Shown: positions 26,191 to 33,917 of the stretch, piece by piece | Layout: each line of letters begins with the position of its first letter | Numbering within the stretch: the stretch's first letter is position 1 | Source of the DNA: Myceligenerans salitolerans | GTDB lineage: Bacteria > Actinomycetota > Actinomycetes > Actinomycetales > Cellulomonadaceae | Length of the DNA: 64,000 nt | Direction: 5' to 3' | Assembly (NCBI RefSeq): GCF_017349295.1 | Contig: NZ_JAFMPK010000038.1 | Location: forward strand, 1 to 64,000 | Made by a program: the position numbers and the translations under genes | The notes under the pieces: generated by a model | Told to the model about the DNA's origin: nothing | The model's input: only the letters and a program-made list of their open reading frames with translations | The model's database searches: none

Positions 26191-27615
26191 ATGACGCTCC
26201 GGGCGCAGCTGCTGGTGCTGCAGGTCGTCATCGTGCTCGCGGTGGTGTGCGTGACGGGCGTGGTCGCCTCGGCGCTGCAGGAGCGCCAGCTCCGCCAGGC
26301 CTCCGTGGACCAGATGACGGGCGTGGCGCAGTCGGTGGCACATCTTCCCGCGATCCACGACGCGTTCGACGACGAGGACCCGTCGGCGACCATCCAGCCG
26401 ATCGCCGAGGTGATCCGCGAGGCGTCGGGCGTGACCTACCTGGTGGTCACGGACGACCGGGGGGTGCGCTATTCCCATCCCAACCCCGAGCGGATCGGCG
26501 AGCGGGTCTCCACCGACCCGTCGGTGCCGCTGTCCGGGCAGGTGTGGACCGGCACGCAGACGGGCACACTGGGCACGTCGTGGCGGGTCAAGGTGCCCAT
26601 CTTCGGGGACGCCGCCGACGACGCCTCCCCCGCCCCCGTCATCGGCACCGCCAGCGTGGGCATCCTGGAGTCCGAGCTGCGCGCCGACCTCCGTGAGGAC
26701 CGCTTCTGGCTGCTCGTCGCGCTGGCAGGCGCCACCGTGGTCGGCGTCCTGTGTGCGGCGTGGGTGACCCGGCTGGTCCGCCGCCGGATCTACCAGCTCG
26801 AACCCGAGGACATCGCGACCCTGCTGGAGACCCGCGGCCTCACCGACGCCCTGCGCTCGCAGTCGCACGAGTTCGCCAACACGCTGCACGTGATCTCGGG
26901 GCTGCTGGAGCTCGGCCGTGTCGAGGACGCGATCGCGTTCATCGAGCGGTCGGGCCACGGCGGGCTGCTCACGGCGTCCTCGGTCGCCCCGAACGTACGC
27001 TCTCCGGAGCTTGCGGCGCTGCTCCTGGTCAAGACGATCACGGCGCGCGAGCACGGCGTGACGCTCGACGTCGACGCGAACTCCGCGCTCGGCGCACCGG
27101 CGGACCCCGAAGCGTCCTCGCTGCACAGCGATGCGCTCGTCGTGCTCGGGAACCTGATCGACAACGCCGTCGACGCGAGCGGCCGGGAGGGCAGGGTACG
27201 GGTCCTGGTGCGCACCGCCGGAGCCCACCTGCTCCTCCAGGTCGACGACGACGGCCCGGGCGTCCCCGAGCAGCTGCGCCACCAGGTGTTCAAGGCCGGG
27301 TTCACGACGAAGACGGCCGGCCCGGGAGAGCACGGCCGCGGCATCGGGCTGGCGCTGGTGCGGCGTGTGGTCGACCGCCGGGACGGCGAGGTGACCGTCG
27401 GGACGGGAGAACTGGGCGGGGCGCGCGTGGCCGTGCGGCTGCCGGCGTCGTCCGCCGCTCACGAGGGCCCGCCGCCCGTGGAACCCCTGGCCGGTGTCCC
27501 CGCCGTCGGTGACTCCCGTGCCGTGGACGCCGCGCTCGGCAGCTCCGCGGCGCCCGCAGGCGCCCGGCCCGTGATCTCCACCCCACCGGTCGGCCCCGGG
27601 GGGACGACGCCGTGA
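26191..27615 (+). CDS. CitA/DcuS-like sensor histidine kinase for carboxylates
   Basis: The 474-aa product has two transmembrane segments flanking an extracellular PAS-like sensor (VTYLVVTDDRGVRYSHPNPERIG), as in CitA/DcuS. It then has a kinase core with the phospho-acceptor His in SQSHEFANTLHVISG, N-box LGNLIDNAVDAS, and G-boxes DDDGPGVP and GRGIGLALV. A Pro/Ala-rich tail follows. It should sense an external carboxylate and phosphorylate the regulator encoded next. The ATG at 26191 is favoured by AGAAGG; a GTG lies 12 bases upstream. Its stop overlaps the regulator's GTG. Confidence 0.9.
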   Translation: MTLRAQLLVLQVVIVLAVVCVTGVVASALQERQLRQASVDQMTGVAQSVAHLPAIHDAFDDEDPSATIQPIAEVIREASGVTYLVVTDDRGVRYSHPNPERIGERVSTDPSVPLSGQVWTGTQTGTLGTSWRVKVPIFGDAADDASPAPVIGTASVGILESELRADLREDRFWLLVALAGATVVGVLCAAWVTRLVRRRIYQLEPEDIATLLETRGLTDALRSQSHEFANTLHVISGLLELGRVEDAIAFIERSGHGGLLTASSVAPNVRSPELAALLLVKTITAREHGVTLDVDANSALGAPADPEASSLHSDALVVLGNLIDNAVDASGREGRVRVLVRTAGAHLLLQVDDDGPGVPEQLRHQVFKAGFTTKTAGPGEHGRGIGLALVRRVVDRRDGEVTVGTGELGGARVAVRLPASSAAHEGPPPVEPLAGVPAVGDSRAVDAALGSSAAPAGARPVISTPPVGPGGTTP

Positions 27616-28553
27616 CCGCCCCGGCCCGCACGCTCCTCGTGGAGGACGACCCGACCGTCGCCCTGGTGCACCGCGGCTTCGTGGAGAACCACCCGCGGTT
27701 CGTCGTCGTCGGCGAGGCGCGCACCGGAACGGACGCACTGCGCCTCGCGTCCGCCCTGCGGCCCGACCTGGTTCTGCTGGACCTGCACCTGCCCGACATC
27801 GGCGGCCTGGACGTGCTCCGCCGGCTGCGCCTGCTGCCCGGCGAGCCGATCGACGTCGTCGCCACCACGGCCGCGCGCGAGCTCGACAGCGTGCGCCAGG
27901 CCATGGCCGGTGGCGTGGTCGCCTACCTGGTCAAGCCCTTCACGTCCGCCGCCTTGCGCGAGCGGCTCGACGAGGTGTGGCAGCGGCGCGAGGACCTGCG
28001 CCGCGCCCGGGACACGCTCGACCAGGACGAGGTGGATCTGCTCCTCGCCGGCCCGCGGTCCGCCACCGCCGCGCCGCCCAAGGGGCTGTCGGTGCGGAGC
28101 CTCGCCCTGGTGCGGGAGGCACTCGCCCGCCTGTGCGACTCCCGGGACGCCTCGGCCGACGGGGACCAGCCGGCGGACGAGGACCAGCCGGCGGACGAGG
28201 ACCAGCCGGTGGACGGGGACCGATCGGCCGACGGGCGCGCCTCGGCCGACAGGAGACCCTCGGTCAGCGGAAGACCCTCGGTCAGCGGGAGGTCGCCAGT
28301 CGGTGGGAAACCGTCGGTCGGCAGCAAACCGTCGGTCGGCGAAGGCCCGTCGGCCGGCAGAAGTTCACCGGCGGACCAGGACGTGCCGGCGGCCGAGGGC
28401 GACGCGTCCGCGGCCGAGGTCGCCGAGGCAGTCGGGATGTCACGGGTCAGCGCCCGACGCTACCTGGAGCACCTCGTCGCGGAGGGCCACGCCCGGGTAG
28501 CGCCCCGCTACGGCGCGACGGGTCGCCCGGAAAACCGCTACCGGCCCGTGTGA
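27612..28553 (+). CDS. CitB/DcuR-family response regulator with an expanded linker
   Basis: The receiver domain (about residues 6-125) has the phosphorylation Asp in LVLLDLHLPD and Lys in YLVKPF. The C-terminal HTH (AAEVAEAVGMSRVSARRYLEH) is CitB-like. Between them, roughly residues 178-262 are a low-complexity insert built from repeated ADEDQP units and PSVSGR/PSVGSK units. Typical family members are 220-240 aa, so this one is about 80 residues longer. The repeats are visible at DNA level (28165-28220 and 28255-28350). It should activate tctCBA through the divergent dyad. The gene starts with GTG inside the kinase stop. Confidence 0.9.
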   Translation: MTAPARTLLVEDDPTVALVHRGFVENHPRFVVVGEARTGTDALRLASALRPDLVLLDLHLPDIGGLDVLRRLRLLPGEPIDVVATTAARELDSVRQAMAGGVVAYLVKPFTSAALRERLDEVWQRREDLRRARDTLDQDEVDLLLAGPRSATAAPPKGLSVRSLALVREALARLCDSRDASADGDQPADEDQPADEDQPVDGDRSADGRASADRRPSVSGRPSVSGRSPVGGKPSVGSKPSVGEGPSAGRSSPADQDVPAAEGDASAAEVAEAVGMSRVSARRYLEHLVAEGHARVAPRYGATGRPENRYRPV

Positions 28554-28582
28554 GCCGGAAGGTGCGGTCGGTCCCATGTCGA

Positions 28583-28650
28583 GCGGTCGGTCCGATGTCA
28601 ATGCGGTCGGTCGCCCGAGGGACCGACCGCATCGACATCGGACCGACCGC
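28583..28650. terminator. Very long hairpin terminator with one mismatch
   Basis: Two 30-base arms (28583-28612 and 28621-28650) are complementary except for one A-C mismatch, around an eight-base loop. Each arm contains two copies of GCGGTCGGTC, and a third copy lies just upstream (about 28564). It follows the response regulator stop by about 30 bases. The stem is longer than usual for a terminator, so a second role is possible. Confidence 0.75.
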
Positions 28651-28657
28651 ATCCACG

Positions 28658-28786
28658 GCGGAGCCGGACCCACCAGCGGAGCCGGACCCACCAGCGGAGC
28701 CGAACCCACCAGCGGAGCCGAACCCACCAGCGGAGCCGGGCCGATCGGCGGAGCCGGGCCGATCGGCGGAGCCGCCGGACCCACCA
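28658..28786. repeat. 18-bp tandem minisatellite, seven copies
   Basis: Units begin GCGGAGCCG every 18 bases at 28658, 28676, 28694, 28712, 28730 and 28748, with a seventh, three bases longer, at 28766. Units 1-4 end in CACCA and differ by one base; units 5-6 end in GATCG. The block is open in several frames but has no ribosome-binding site or start signal, so it is most likely non-coding. Together with the long hairpin it fills the 364-base gap between the response regulator and the metal transporter. Confidence 0.85.
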
Positions 28787-28893
28787 GCAGGGGCACGGCA
28801 CCGGCGGGGGCACCGCAGGTGCCGGCGGGGTGGCCCTCGTGGGCCGGGCCGGGGCTCCGGTCGGGAAGGGGACTCGTTCGGGTTGTTTTCGGG

Positions 28894-28918
28894 TGTCCGA
28901 ACTTTTAGGGTTTGGACA
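28894..28918 (+). promoter_or_regulatory. Operator TGTCCGAAC-N7-GTTTGGACA over the metal-transporter start
   Basis: Nine-base arms with one mismatch (28894-28902 and 28910-28918) flank a TTTTAGG spacer; the right arm ends in the A of the start codon. A repressor here would block transcription or translation initiation of the ABC operon. By context it should be a metal-responsive DtxR/MntR- or Fur-type repressor, but the arms do not match a consensus I can name. Confidence 0.6.
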
Positions 28919-29913
28919 TGCTCACTTTGCAGCGCGCGGCCGACGCCCTCCGTCTCGCCCTCCCGCTGGCGCTCGCCGTTGCCCTGTCCGGGTGCGGCGC
29001 GGTGGTCGAGGGCCGCGCCTCGGGCGACGGCCGGCCGGTGGTGCTGACCACGTTCACCGTGCTCGCGGACATCGCGCGGAACGTGGCGGGCGACCACCTC
29101 CGGGTGGAGTCGATCACCAAGGTCGGTGCGGAGATCCACGGGTACGAGCCCACGCCGGGCGACATCGCGAAGGCCTCCGAGGCGGACCTCATCCTGGACA
29201 ACGGGCTGAACCTCGAGGCGTGGTTCGGCCAGTTCGTGGAGACGGTGGACGTACCGCACGTGGTCGTGTCCGACGGCGTCGAACCCATTGACATCGCCGC
29301 CGACGCGTATGCCGGCACGCCGAACCCGCACGCGTGGATGAGTCCGCTGAACGTCCAGATCTACGTCGACAACATGGTCGACGCGTTCAGCGAGCTCGCC
29401 CCGGAGCACGCGGCCGACTTCGAGGCCCGGGGCAAGGAGTACCAGGCCGAGCTGCAGGACGTGCAGGACGAGCTCGTCGACGGGCTGTCCGCCCTGCCGG
29501 AGAACGAGCGCGCGCTGGCGACCTGCGAGGGCGCGTTCTCCTACCTCGCCCGGGACGCCGGCCTGACCGAGCGGTACATCTGGCCGGTGAACGCCGAACA
29601 ACAGGCCACCCCGCAGCAGATCGCCGACATGATCGAGTTCGTCGAGGCCGACGACGTCCCGGCCGTGTTCTGCGAGTCGACCGTGTCGGACAAGCCGATG
29701 CAGCAGGTGGTCGAGGCGACCGGCGCGGCCTTCGGCGGAACGCTCTACGTCGACTCCCTCTCCGAGGCCGACGGTCCCGTGCCGACCTACCTCGACCTGA
29801 TCCGCTACGACACCAGGACCATCCTGGATGCGCTGGGCGGGAAGGCGTCCGACGGCGGCGGCTCGGGCGACGAGACGTCCGACGACGCGACCTCCGGCGG
29901 AGCTGACTCGTGA
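28918..29913 (+). CDS. Manganese/zinc ABC transporter solute-binding lipoprotein
   Basis: The 331-aa cluster A-I binding protein has a lipobox (ALSGCG). The four metal ligands can be placed by comparison with PsaA/MntA: His in EIHGYEPTPGD, His in NPHAWMSP, Glu in TCEGAFSYLA and Asp in LYVDSLSE. The His-His-Glu-Asp set is the manganese-type site rather than the three-His zinc type. An Asp/Ser/Gly-rich tail ends the protein. It is the first gene of a three-gene operon with overlapping stops and starts, preceded by a palindromic operator. Confidence 0.9.
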   Translation: MLTLQRAADALRLALPLALAVALSGCGAVVEGRASGDGRPVVLTTFTVLADIARNVAGDHLRVESITKVGAEIHGYEPTPGDIAKASEADLILDNGLNLEAWFGQFVETVDVPHVVVSDGVEPIDIAADAYAGTPNPHAWMSPLNVQIYVDNMVDAFSELAPEHAADFEARGKEYQAELQDVQDELVDGLSALPENERALATCEGAFSYLARDAGLTERYIWPVNAEQQATPQQIADMIEFVEADDVPAVFCESTVSDKPMQQVVEATGAAFGGTLYVDSLSEADGPVPTYLDLIRYDTRTILDALGGKASDGGGSGDETSDDATSGGADS

Positions 29914-30755
29914 CCGCCACCACCATCCCGACGATCCAGGTGGACGACGTCGTCGTCCGCTACGGCGAGGTCCTGGCCCTCGACGGCGTGTCCCTGCGCG
30001 TGCGTCCCGGCCGCGTGACCGGGCTGATCGGGATGAACGGGTCCGGCAAGTCGACCCTGTTCAAGACCGTCATGGGCATGGTCCGACCCGACCGGGGGCG
30101 CGTCCTCCTCGACGGCGCCGAGCCCGCCGCGGCGCGGCGGCGAGGACTCGTCGGATACGTGCCGCAGAGCGAGGAGGTCGACTGGGCCTTCCCCGTCTCG
30201 GTGCGCGACGTCGTGATGATGGGTCGCTACGGGCGCCAGGGCCTCACCCGCCGGCCCCGCCCCGCCGACCACGCGGCGGTCGCCGACGCTCTGGGACGCG
30301 TGGAGCTGGCCGACTACGCCGACCGGCAGATCGGACAGCTCTCCGGCGGGCAGCGCAAGCGCGCGTTCGTCGCCCGCGGCATCGCGCAGGACGCCCGCAT
30401 GCTGCTGCTGGACGAACCGTTCGCGGGTGTCGACAAGCGGTCCGAGGCGACCATCGTCCGGCTGCTGCGCGAACTGGCCGACGACGGTCGCACCGTCCTG
30501 GTCTCCACCCACGACCTGCACGCCCTCCCCCGACTGGCCGACGAGGCCGCGCTGCTGCTGCGCCGCGTCCTGTTCCACGGCGAGGTGTCCGAGGCGCTGC
30601 GGCCGGAGAACCTGGCCCGCACGTTCGGCCTCGACGCGGTCGACGGGAGCGTGCCCGACGGCGGTGAGTCCGGCGCCGACCAGCCCGACGTCGGCGGGCC
30701 CGCCGACGACGTCCTGCCCGACGCGCCCGCGTCCAGGGAGGAGGAGTCCGCATGA
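29910..30755 (+). CDS. Manganese/zinc ABC transporter ATPase
   Basis: The 281-aa product has Walker A GMNGSGKST, Q-loop YVPQSEEVDWAFPVSV, signature LSGGQRKRAF, Walker B MLLLDEPFAGVD and H-loop VSTHDLH, all typical of the MntB/ZnuC group. A 45-residue acidic C-terminal extension (GESGADQPDVGGPADD) is unusual. It starts at GTG 29910, overlapping the binding-protein stop, and ends overlapping the permease ATG. Confidence 0.92.
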   Translation: MTATTIPTIQVDDVVVRYGEVLALDGVSLRVRPGRVTGLIGMNGSGKSTLFKTVMGMVRPDRGRVLLDGAEPAAARRRGLVGYVPQSEEVDWAFPVSVRDVVMMGRYGRQGLTRRPRPADHAAVADALGRVELADYADRQIGQLSGGQRKRAFVARGIAQDARMLLLDEPFAGVDKRSEATIVRLLRELADDGRTVLVSTHDLHALPRLADEAALLLRRVLFHGEVSEALRPENLARTFGLDAVDGSVPDGGESGADQPDVGGPADDVLPDAPASREEESA

Positions 30756-31630
30756 GCCCCGCCGACCTGCTGCTGGAGCCCTTGCAGTACGACTTCATGG
30801 TCCGCGCGATCGTGACGACCGTGATCGCGGCCGTGGTGTGCGCGCTGCTGTCCTGCTGGCTCGTGCTGGTGGGCTGGTCGCTCATGGGCGACGCCGTCTC
30901 CCACGCCGTGCTGCCCGGCGTCGTCCTCGCCTACGTGCTCGGCGCGCCGTTCGCGGTCGGGGCGCTCGTGTTCGGGTTCCTCGCCGTCGCGCTGATCGGC
31001 GCGATCCGCGGCACCAGCCGCGTCAAGGAGGACGCCGCGATCGGGATCGTGTTCACGACCCTGTTCGCGCTCGGCCTCGTGCTCATCTCCGTCACGCCGA
31101 GCCAGACGGACCTCAACCACATCATCTTCGGCAACATCCTGGGCGTCTCCGAGGCGGACCTGCTCCAGATCGCCGTCCTGGCCGCCATCGCCTTCTCGGT
31201 GCTGGTCGTCAAGCGCCGCGACCTGACCCTGTACGCGTTCGACCGCATGCACGCCCACGCCATCGGGCTGTCGCCCCGGTTCCTCGGGGCGCTGCTGCTC
31301 GGAGTCCTGGCCCTGACCGCGGTGGTCGCCCTCCAGGTGGTCGGCGTGATCCTGGTCGTCGCGATGCTGATCATCCCCGGCGCCACCGCATACCTGCTCA
31401 CGGACCGGTTCGGGCGGATGCTCGTGATCGCGCCCGCGCTGTCGGCCGCCTGCTCGGTGGTGGGGATCTACCTCAGCTACTGGCTCGACGCGGCGTCCGG
31501 CGGGCTCGTGGTGGTCGCCCAGGGCGCGGCGTTCGCCGTGGCCTACCTGTTCGCCCCGCGCCACGGCCTCCTCGGCACGCGACTGGCGGCGGGCCGACGC
31601 CGGATCGGGTCCCGCCCGGGAGCGCTCTGA
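30752..31630 (+). CDS. Manganese/zinc ABC transporter permease
   Basis: The 292-aa product has about eight to nine hydrophobic segments and the ABC-3 family landmarks GDAVSHAVLPGVVLAY and ATAYLLTDRF. It forms the membrane channel for the metal delivered by the upstream lipoprotein. Its ATG overlaps the ATPase stop (ATGA). No regulator gene follows; the operon ends here. Confidence 0.92.
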   Translation: MSPADLLLEPLQYDFMVRAIVTTVIAAVVCALLSCWLVLVGWSLMGDAVSHAVLPGVVLAYVLGAPFAVGALVFGFLAVALIGAIRGTSRVKEDAAIGIVFTTLFALGLVLISVTPSQTDLNHIIFGNILGVSEADLLQIAVLAAIAFSVLVVKRRDLTLYAFDRMHAHAIGLSPRFLGALLLGVLALTAVVALQVVGVILVVAMLIIPGATAYLLTDRFGRMLVIAPALSAACSVVGIYLSYWLDAASGGLVVVAQGAAFAVAYLFAPRHGLLGTRLAAGRRRIGSRPGAL

Positions 31631-31760
31631 CGGTCGGCGCCTTCCTCGGCCCCCTGCCGCGCATGGCGCTCCGCGCTTGGCACACTTTTCCTGCGCGCCC
31701 GAGATTCTTCCACCTCCTCGTGCGGCGGCGGTCCGGCGCGAGCGGCGGGATCATGGACGC

Positions 31761-33596
31761 ATGCTGCTCGCCGAGGTCGTCGACACGTCCGAAGCCGTCT
31801 CCGCCACGCGCTCCCGCCTGGCCAAGCGCGCCGCCATCGCCGAGTGCCTGCGGCGCGGCGCCGCCGGCGCCGCGAGTCCCGGCGCCGACACCGGCCCGGA
31901 CGACACCGGCGCCGACGAGCTGGAGATCGCCGTCGCCTACCTCTCGGGTGAGCTGCGCCAGCGCCGCACCGGCCTGGGCTGGGCGGCGCTGCGGGACCTC
32001 CCTCCGCCCGCCACGTCCGCGACCCTCACGCTGCACGACGTCGATACCGCCCTCGCGGACCTCTCCCGGCTCGCCGGAACGGGGTCCGAGGCCGCCCGCG
32101 GCGCCGCGACGTCGGCCCTGTTCGCCGCGGCCACCCGGCGCGAGCAGTCCTTCCTGCGCGCCCTGATCGTCGGCGAGCTGCGGCAGGGCGCGCTCGACTC
32201 GGTGGTCGTGGACGCCGTCGCCGAGGCGGCGGACGCCCCCGCCGACGCCGTCCGCCGCGCCGTCATGCTGCGCGGCGCCACCGGGCCGGTCGCGAGCGCC
32301 GCGCTCCTCTCCCCCACACCGCTCGCCGCCCTCGCGGGGTTCTCCCTGGAGGTGGGCCGGCCGGTGCGCCCGATGCTCGCCCAGTCGGCCCCCGACGTCG
32401 GCGCCGCGCTCGACAAGCTGCCCTCTCCCGGGACCGGCGGGACCGGCGGAGCCTGCGTCGACGTCAAGCTCGACGGCATCCGCATCCAGGTGCACCGGTC
32501 CGACGACGACGTCCGCGTCTTCACGCGTTCGCTGGACGACATCACGGGCCGGGTACCGGAGATCGTCGCGGCGGTGCGTGCCCTCCCGGAGCCGCAGCTG
32601 GTCCTGGACGGCGAGGCGATCGTGCTGGGACCCGACGGCGCACCACGCCCGTTCCAGGAGACGGCGTCGCGGTCGGCGACGCGCGGGGCGAGAGGTGGAA
32701 CCGCCGGCGGGACACGCGACGCGACTGTCGGCGAAGCGGCTGACGCGACGTCCGGTGCGACAGCCGACGGGACCGCCGACGGCCAGGGAGCGGGAGCGGA
32801 GCCTGTAGCCGCGCTGGAGTCCGTCACTCTCACCCCGTTCTTCTTCGACGTTCTCCACGCGGCCGGCCACGACCTGATCGACGCGCCCCTGCGTGACCGG
32901 CTCGCCGTCCTCGACCGCATCGCCGGCCGGCACGCGGTCCACCGCCTGATGCAGCCTGGCACCGGGCCCGAGCCCGTAGCTGACGCCGACCGCGCCGACG
33001 CCGGCGCAGAGACCGCGGCAGCCGCCGTCGTCGGCTCCGGGGTGGACTCCGGCGGCGCCGACACCACCACCGAGGACACCGCGGCGATCTTCACCGACTT
33101 CTTCGAGCGGGCGGTCCGCGAAGGCCAGGAGGGAGTCGTCGTGAAGTCGCTCGACTCCCTCTATGCGGCGGGCCGGCGTGGCGCCGGCTGGATCAAGGTG
33201 AAGCCCCGCCGGACGCTCGATCTGGTGGTTCTCGCCGTCGAGTGGGGTTCCGGCCGCCGCCGCGGCAAGCTCTCCAACATCCACCTCGGTGCCCGCCGGC
33301 CCAACCCGGACGGCACCGACGACTTCGTGATGCTGGGCAAGACCTTCAAGGGCATGACGGACACGATGCTCGAGTGGCAGACCGAGCGCTTCCTCGCCCT
33401 CGAGACCTCACGTGAGGGCCACGTGGTGCACGTCCGCCCGGAACAGGTCGTGGAGATCGCCTTCGACGGCCTGCAGCGCTCCACCCGCTACCCCGGCGGC
33501 CTCGCCCTCCGTCTCGCCCGCGTCCTGCGCTACCGCGAGGACAAGACCGCGACCGAGGCCGACACGATCGAGACGGTGCGCGCCCTCGCGGGGTGA
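31761..33596 (+). CDS. ligB: ATP-dependent DNA ligase LigB with two low-complexity inserts
   Basis: The 611-aa product matches mycobacterial LigB from its first residues (LSGELRQRRTGLGWAALRDLPPPA). The adenylated lysine is in motif I, VDVKLDGIRIQVHR; motif III (LDGEAIVLG), motif IV (EGVVVKSLDSLYAAGRRG) and motif V (WIKVKPR) are also visible, followed by the OB domain. LigB is normally about 510 aa. The extra length is two Ala/Gly/Asp/Thr-rich inserts, one after RPFQETASRSATRG and one after MQPGTGPEP. No Ku or primase gene is adjacent, so an NHEJ role is not implied. ATG 31761 matches the family start. Confidence 0.92.
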   Translation: MLLAEVVDTSEAVSATRSRLAKRAAIAECLRRGAAGAASPGADTGPDDTGADELEIAVAYLSGELRQRRTGLGWAALRDLPPPATSATLTLHDVDTALADLSRLAGTGSEAARGAATSALFAAATRREQSFLRALIVGELRQGALDSVVVDAVAEAADAPADAVRRAVMLRGATGPVASAALLSPTPLAALAGFSLEVGRPVRPMLAQSAPDVGAALDKLPSPGTGGTGGACVDVKLDGIRIQVHRSDDDVRVFTRSLDDITGRVPEIVAAVRALPEPQLVLDGEAIVLGPDGAPRPFQETASRSATRGARGGTAGGTRDATVGEAADATSGATADGTADGQGAGAEPVAALESVTLTPFFFDVLHAAGHDLIDAPLRDRLAVLDRIAGRHAVHRLMQPGTGPEPVADADRADAGAETAAAAVVGSGVDSGGADTTTEDTAAIFTDFFERAVREGQEGVVVKSLDSLYAAGRRGAGWIKVKPRRTLDLVVLAVEWGSGRRRGKLSNIHLGARRPNPDGTDDFVMLGKTFKGMTDTMLEWQTERFLALETSREGHVVHVRPEQVVEIAFDGLQRSTRYPGGLALRLARVLRYREDKTATEADTIETVRALAG

Positions 33597-33917
33597 ACGA
33601 GTCACCGCGACCGGTCCCAGGGTTCTTGCATCCGAGAGCTGAGCACGTCGCACCCGGGTGCGTTCGGATCGAAGCGGTGCTCGATCAGGCGGCGGGGCGC
33701 CACCATACAGCGCCAGGACCACCAGGCGCCGAGCACATTCCGGTCCATGCCGCAGCCGGCCGGCGTGGTCGATCCCGCGTCGGCGAGTTATCCACAGATC
33801 CGATCTTCAGGTAGCGGTAGGTACTGGCCATACATAGCATCGAACACATCAGCGAAAGAGCTGTGCGATCACATCAACGGCGGACCAGGCGGGACGAGAG
33901 GCAAGGGGGTGGTTCCG
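33597..33917. other. Intergenic region with a single DnaA box-like site
   Basis: The 321-base gap between ligB and the HNH gene holds one perfect DnaA-box sequence, TTATCCACA (33788-33796), and weak short inverted repeats (GTGCTCG at 33677, CGAGCAC at 33730). No promoter of convincing quality, RNA gene or additional coding frame with a ribosome-binding site was seen. Confidence 0.5.

Noticed and set aside
28576-28908. Open frame through the minisatellite
   Set aside because: It codes for a simple six-residue repeat, has no ribosome-binding site and is better explained as non-coding tandem DNA.
33788-33796. TTATCCACA as a sign of a replication origin
   Set aside because: Only one DnaA box is present and no origin genes are nearby; a single box is not evidence of an origin.
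33747-33917. N-terminal extension of the HNH gene
   Set aside because: The ribosome-binding site before 33918 and loss of family similarity upstream favour the later start.
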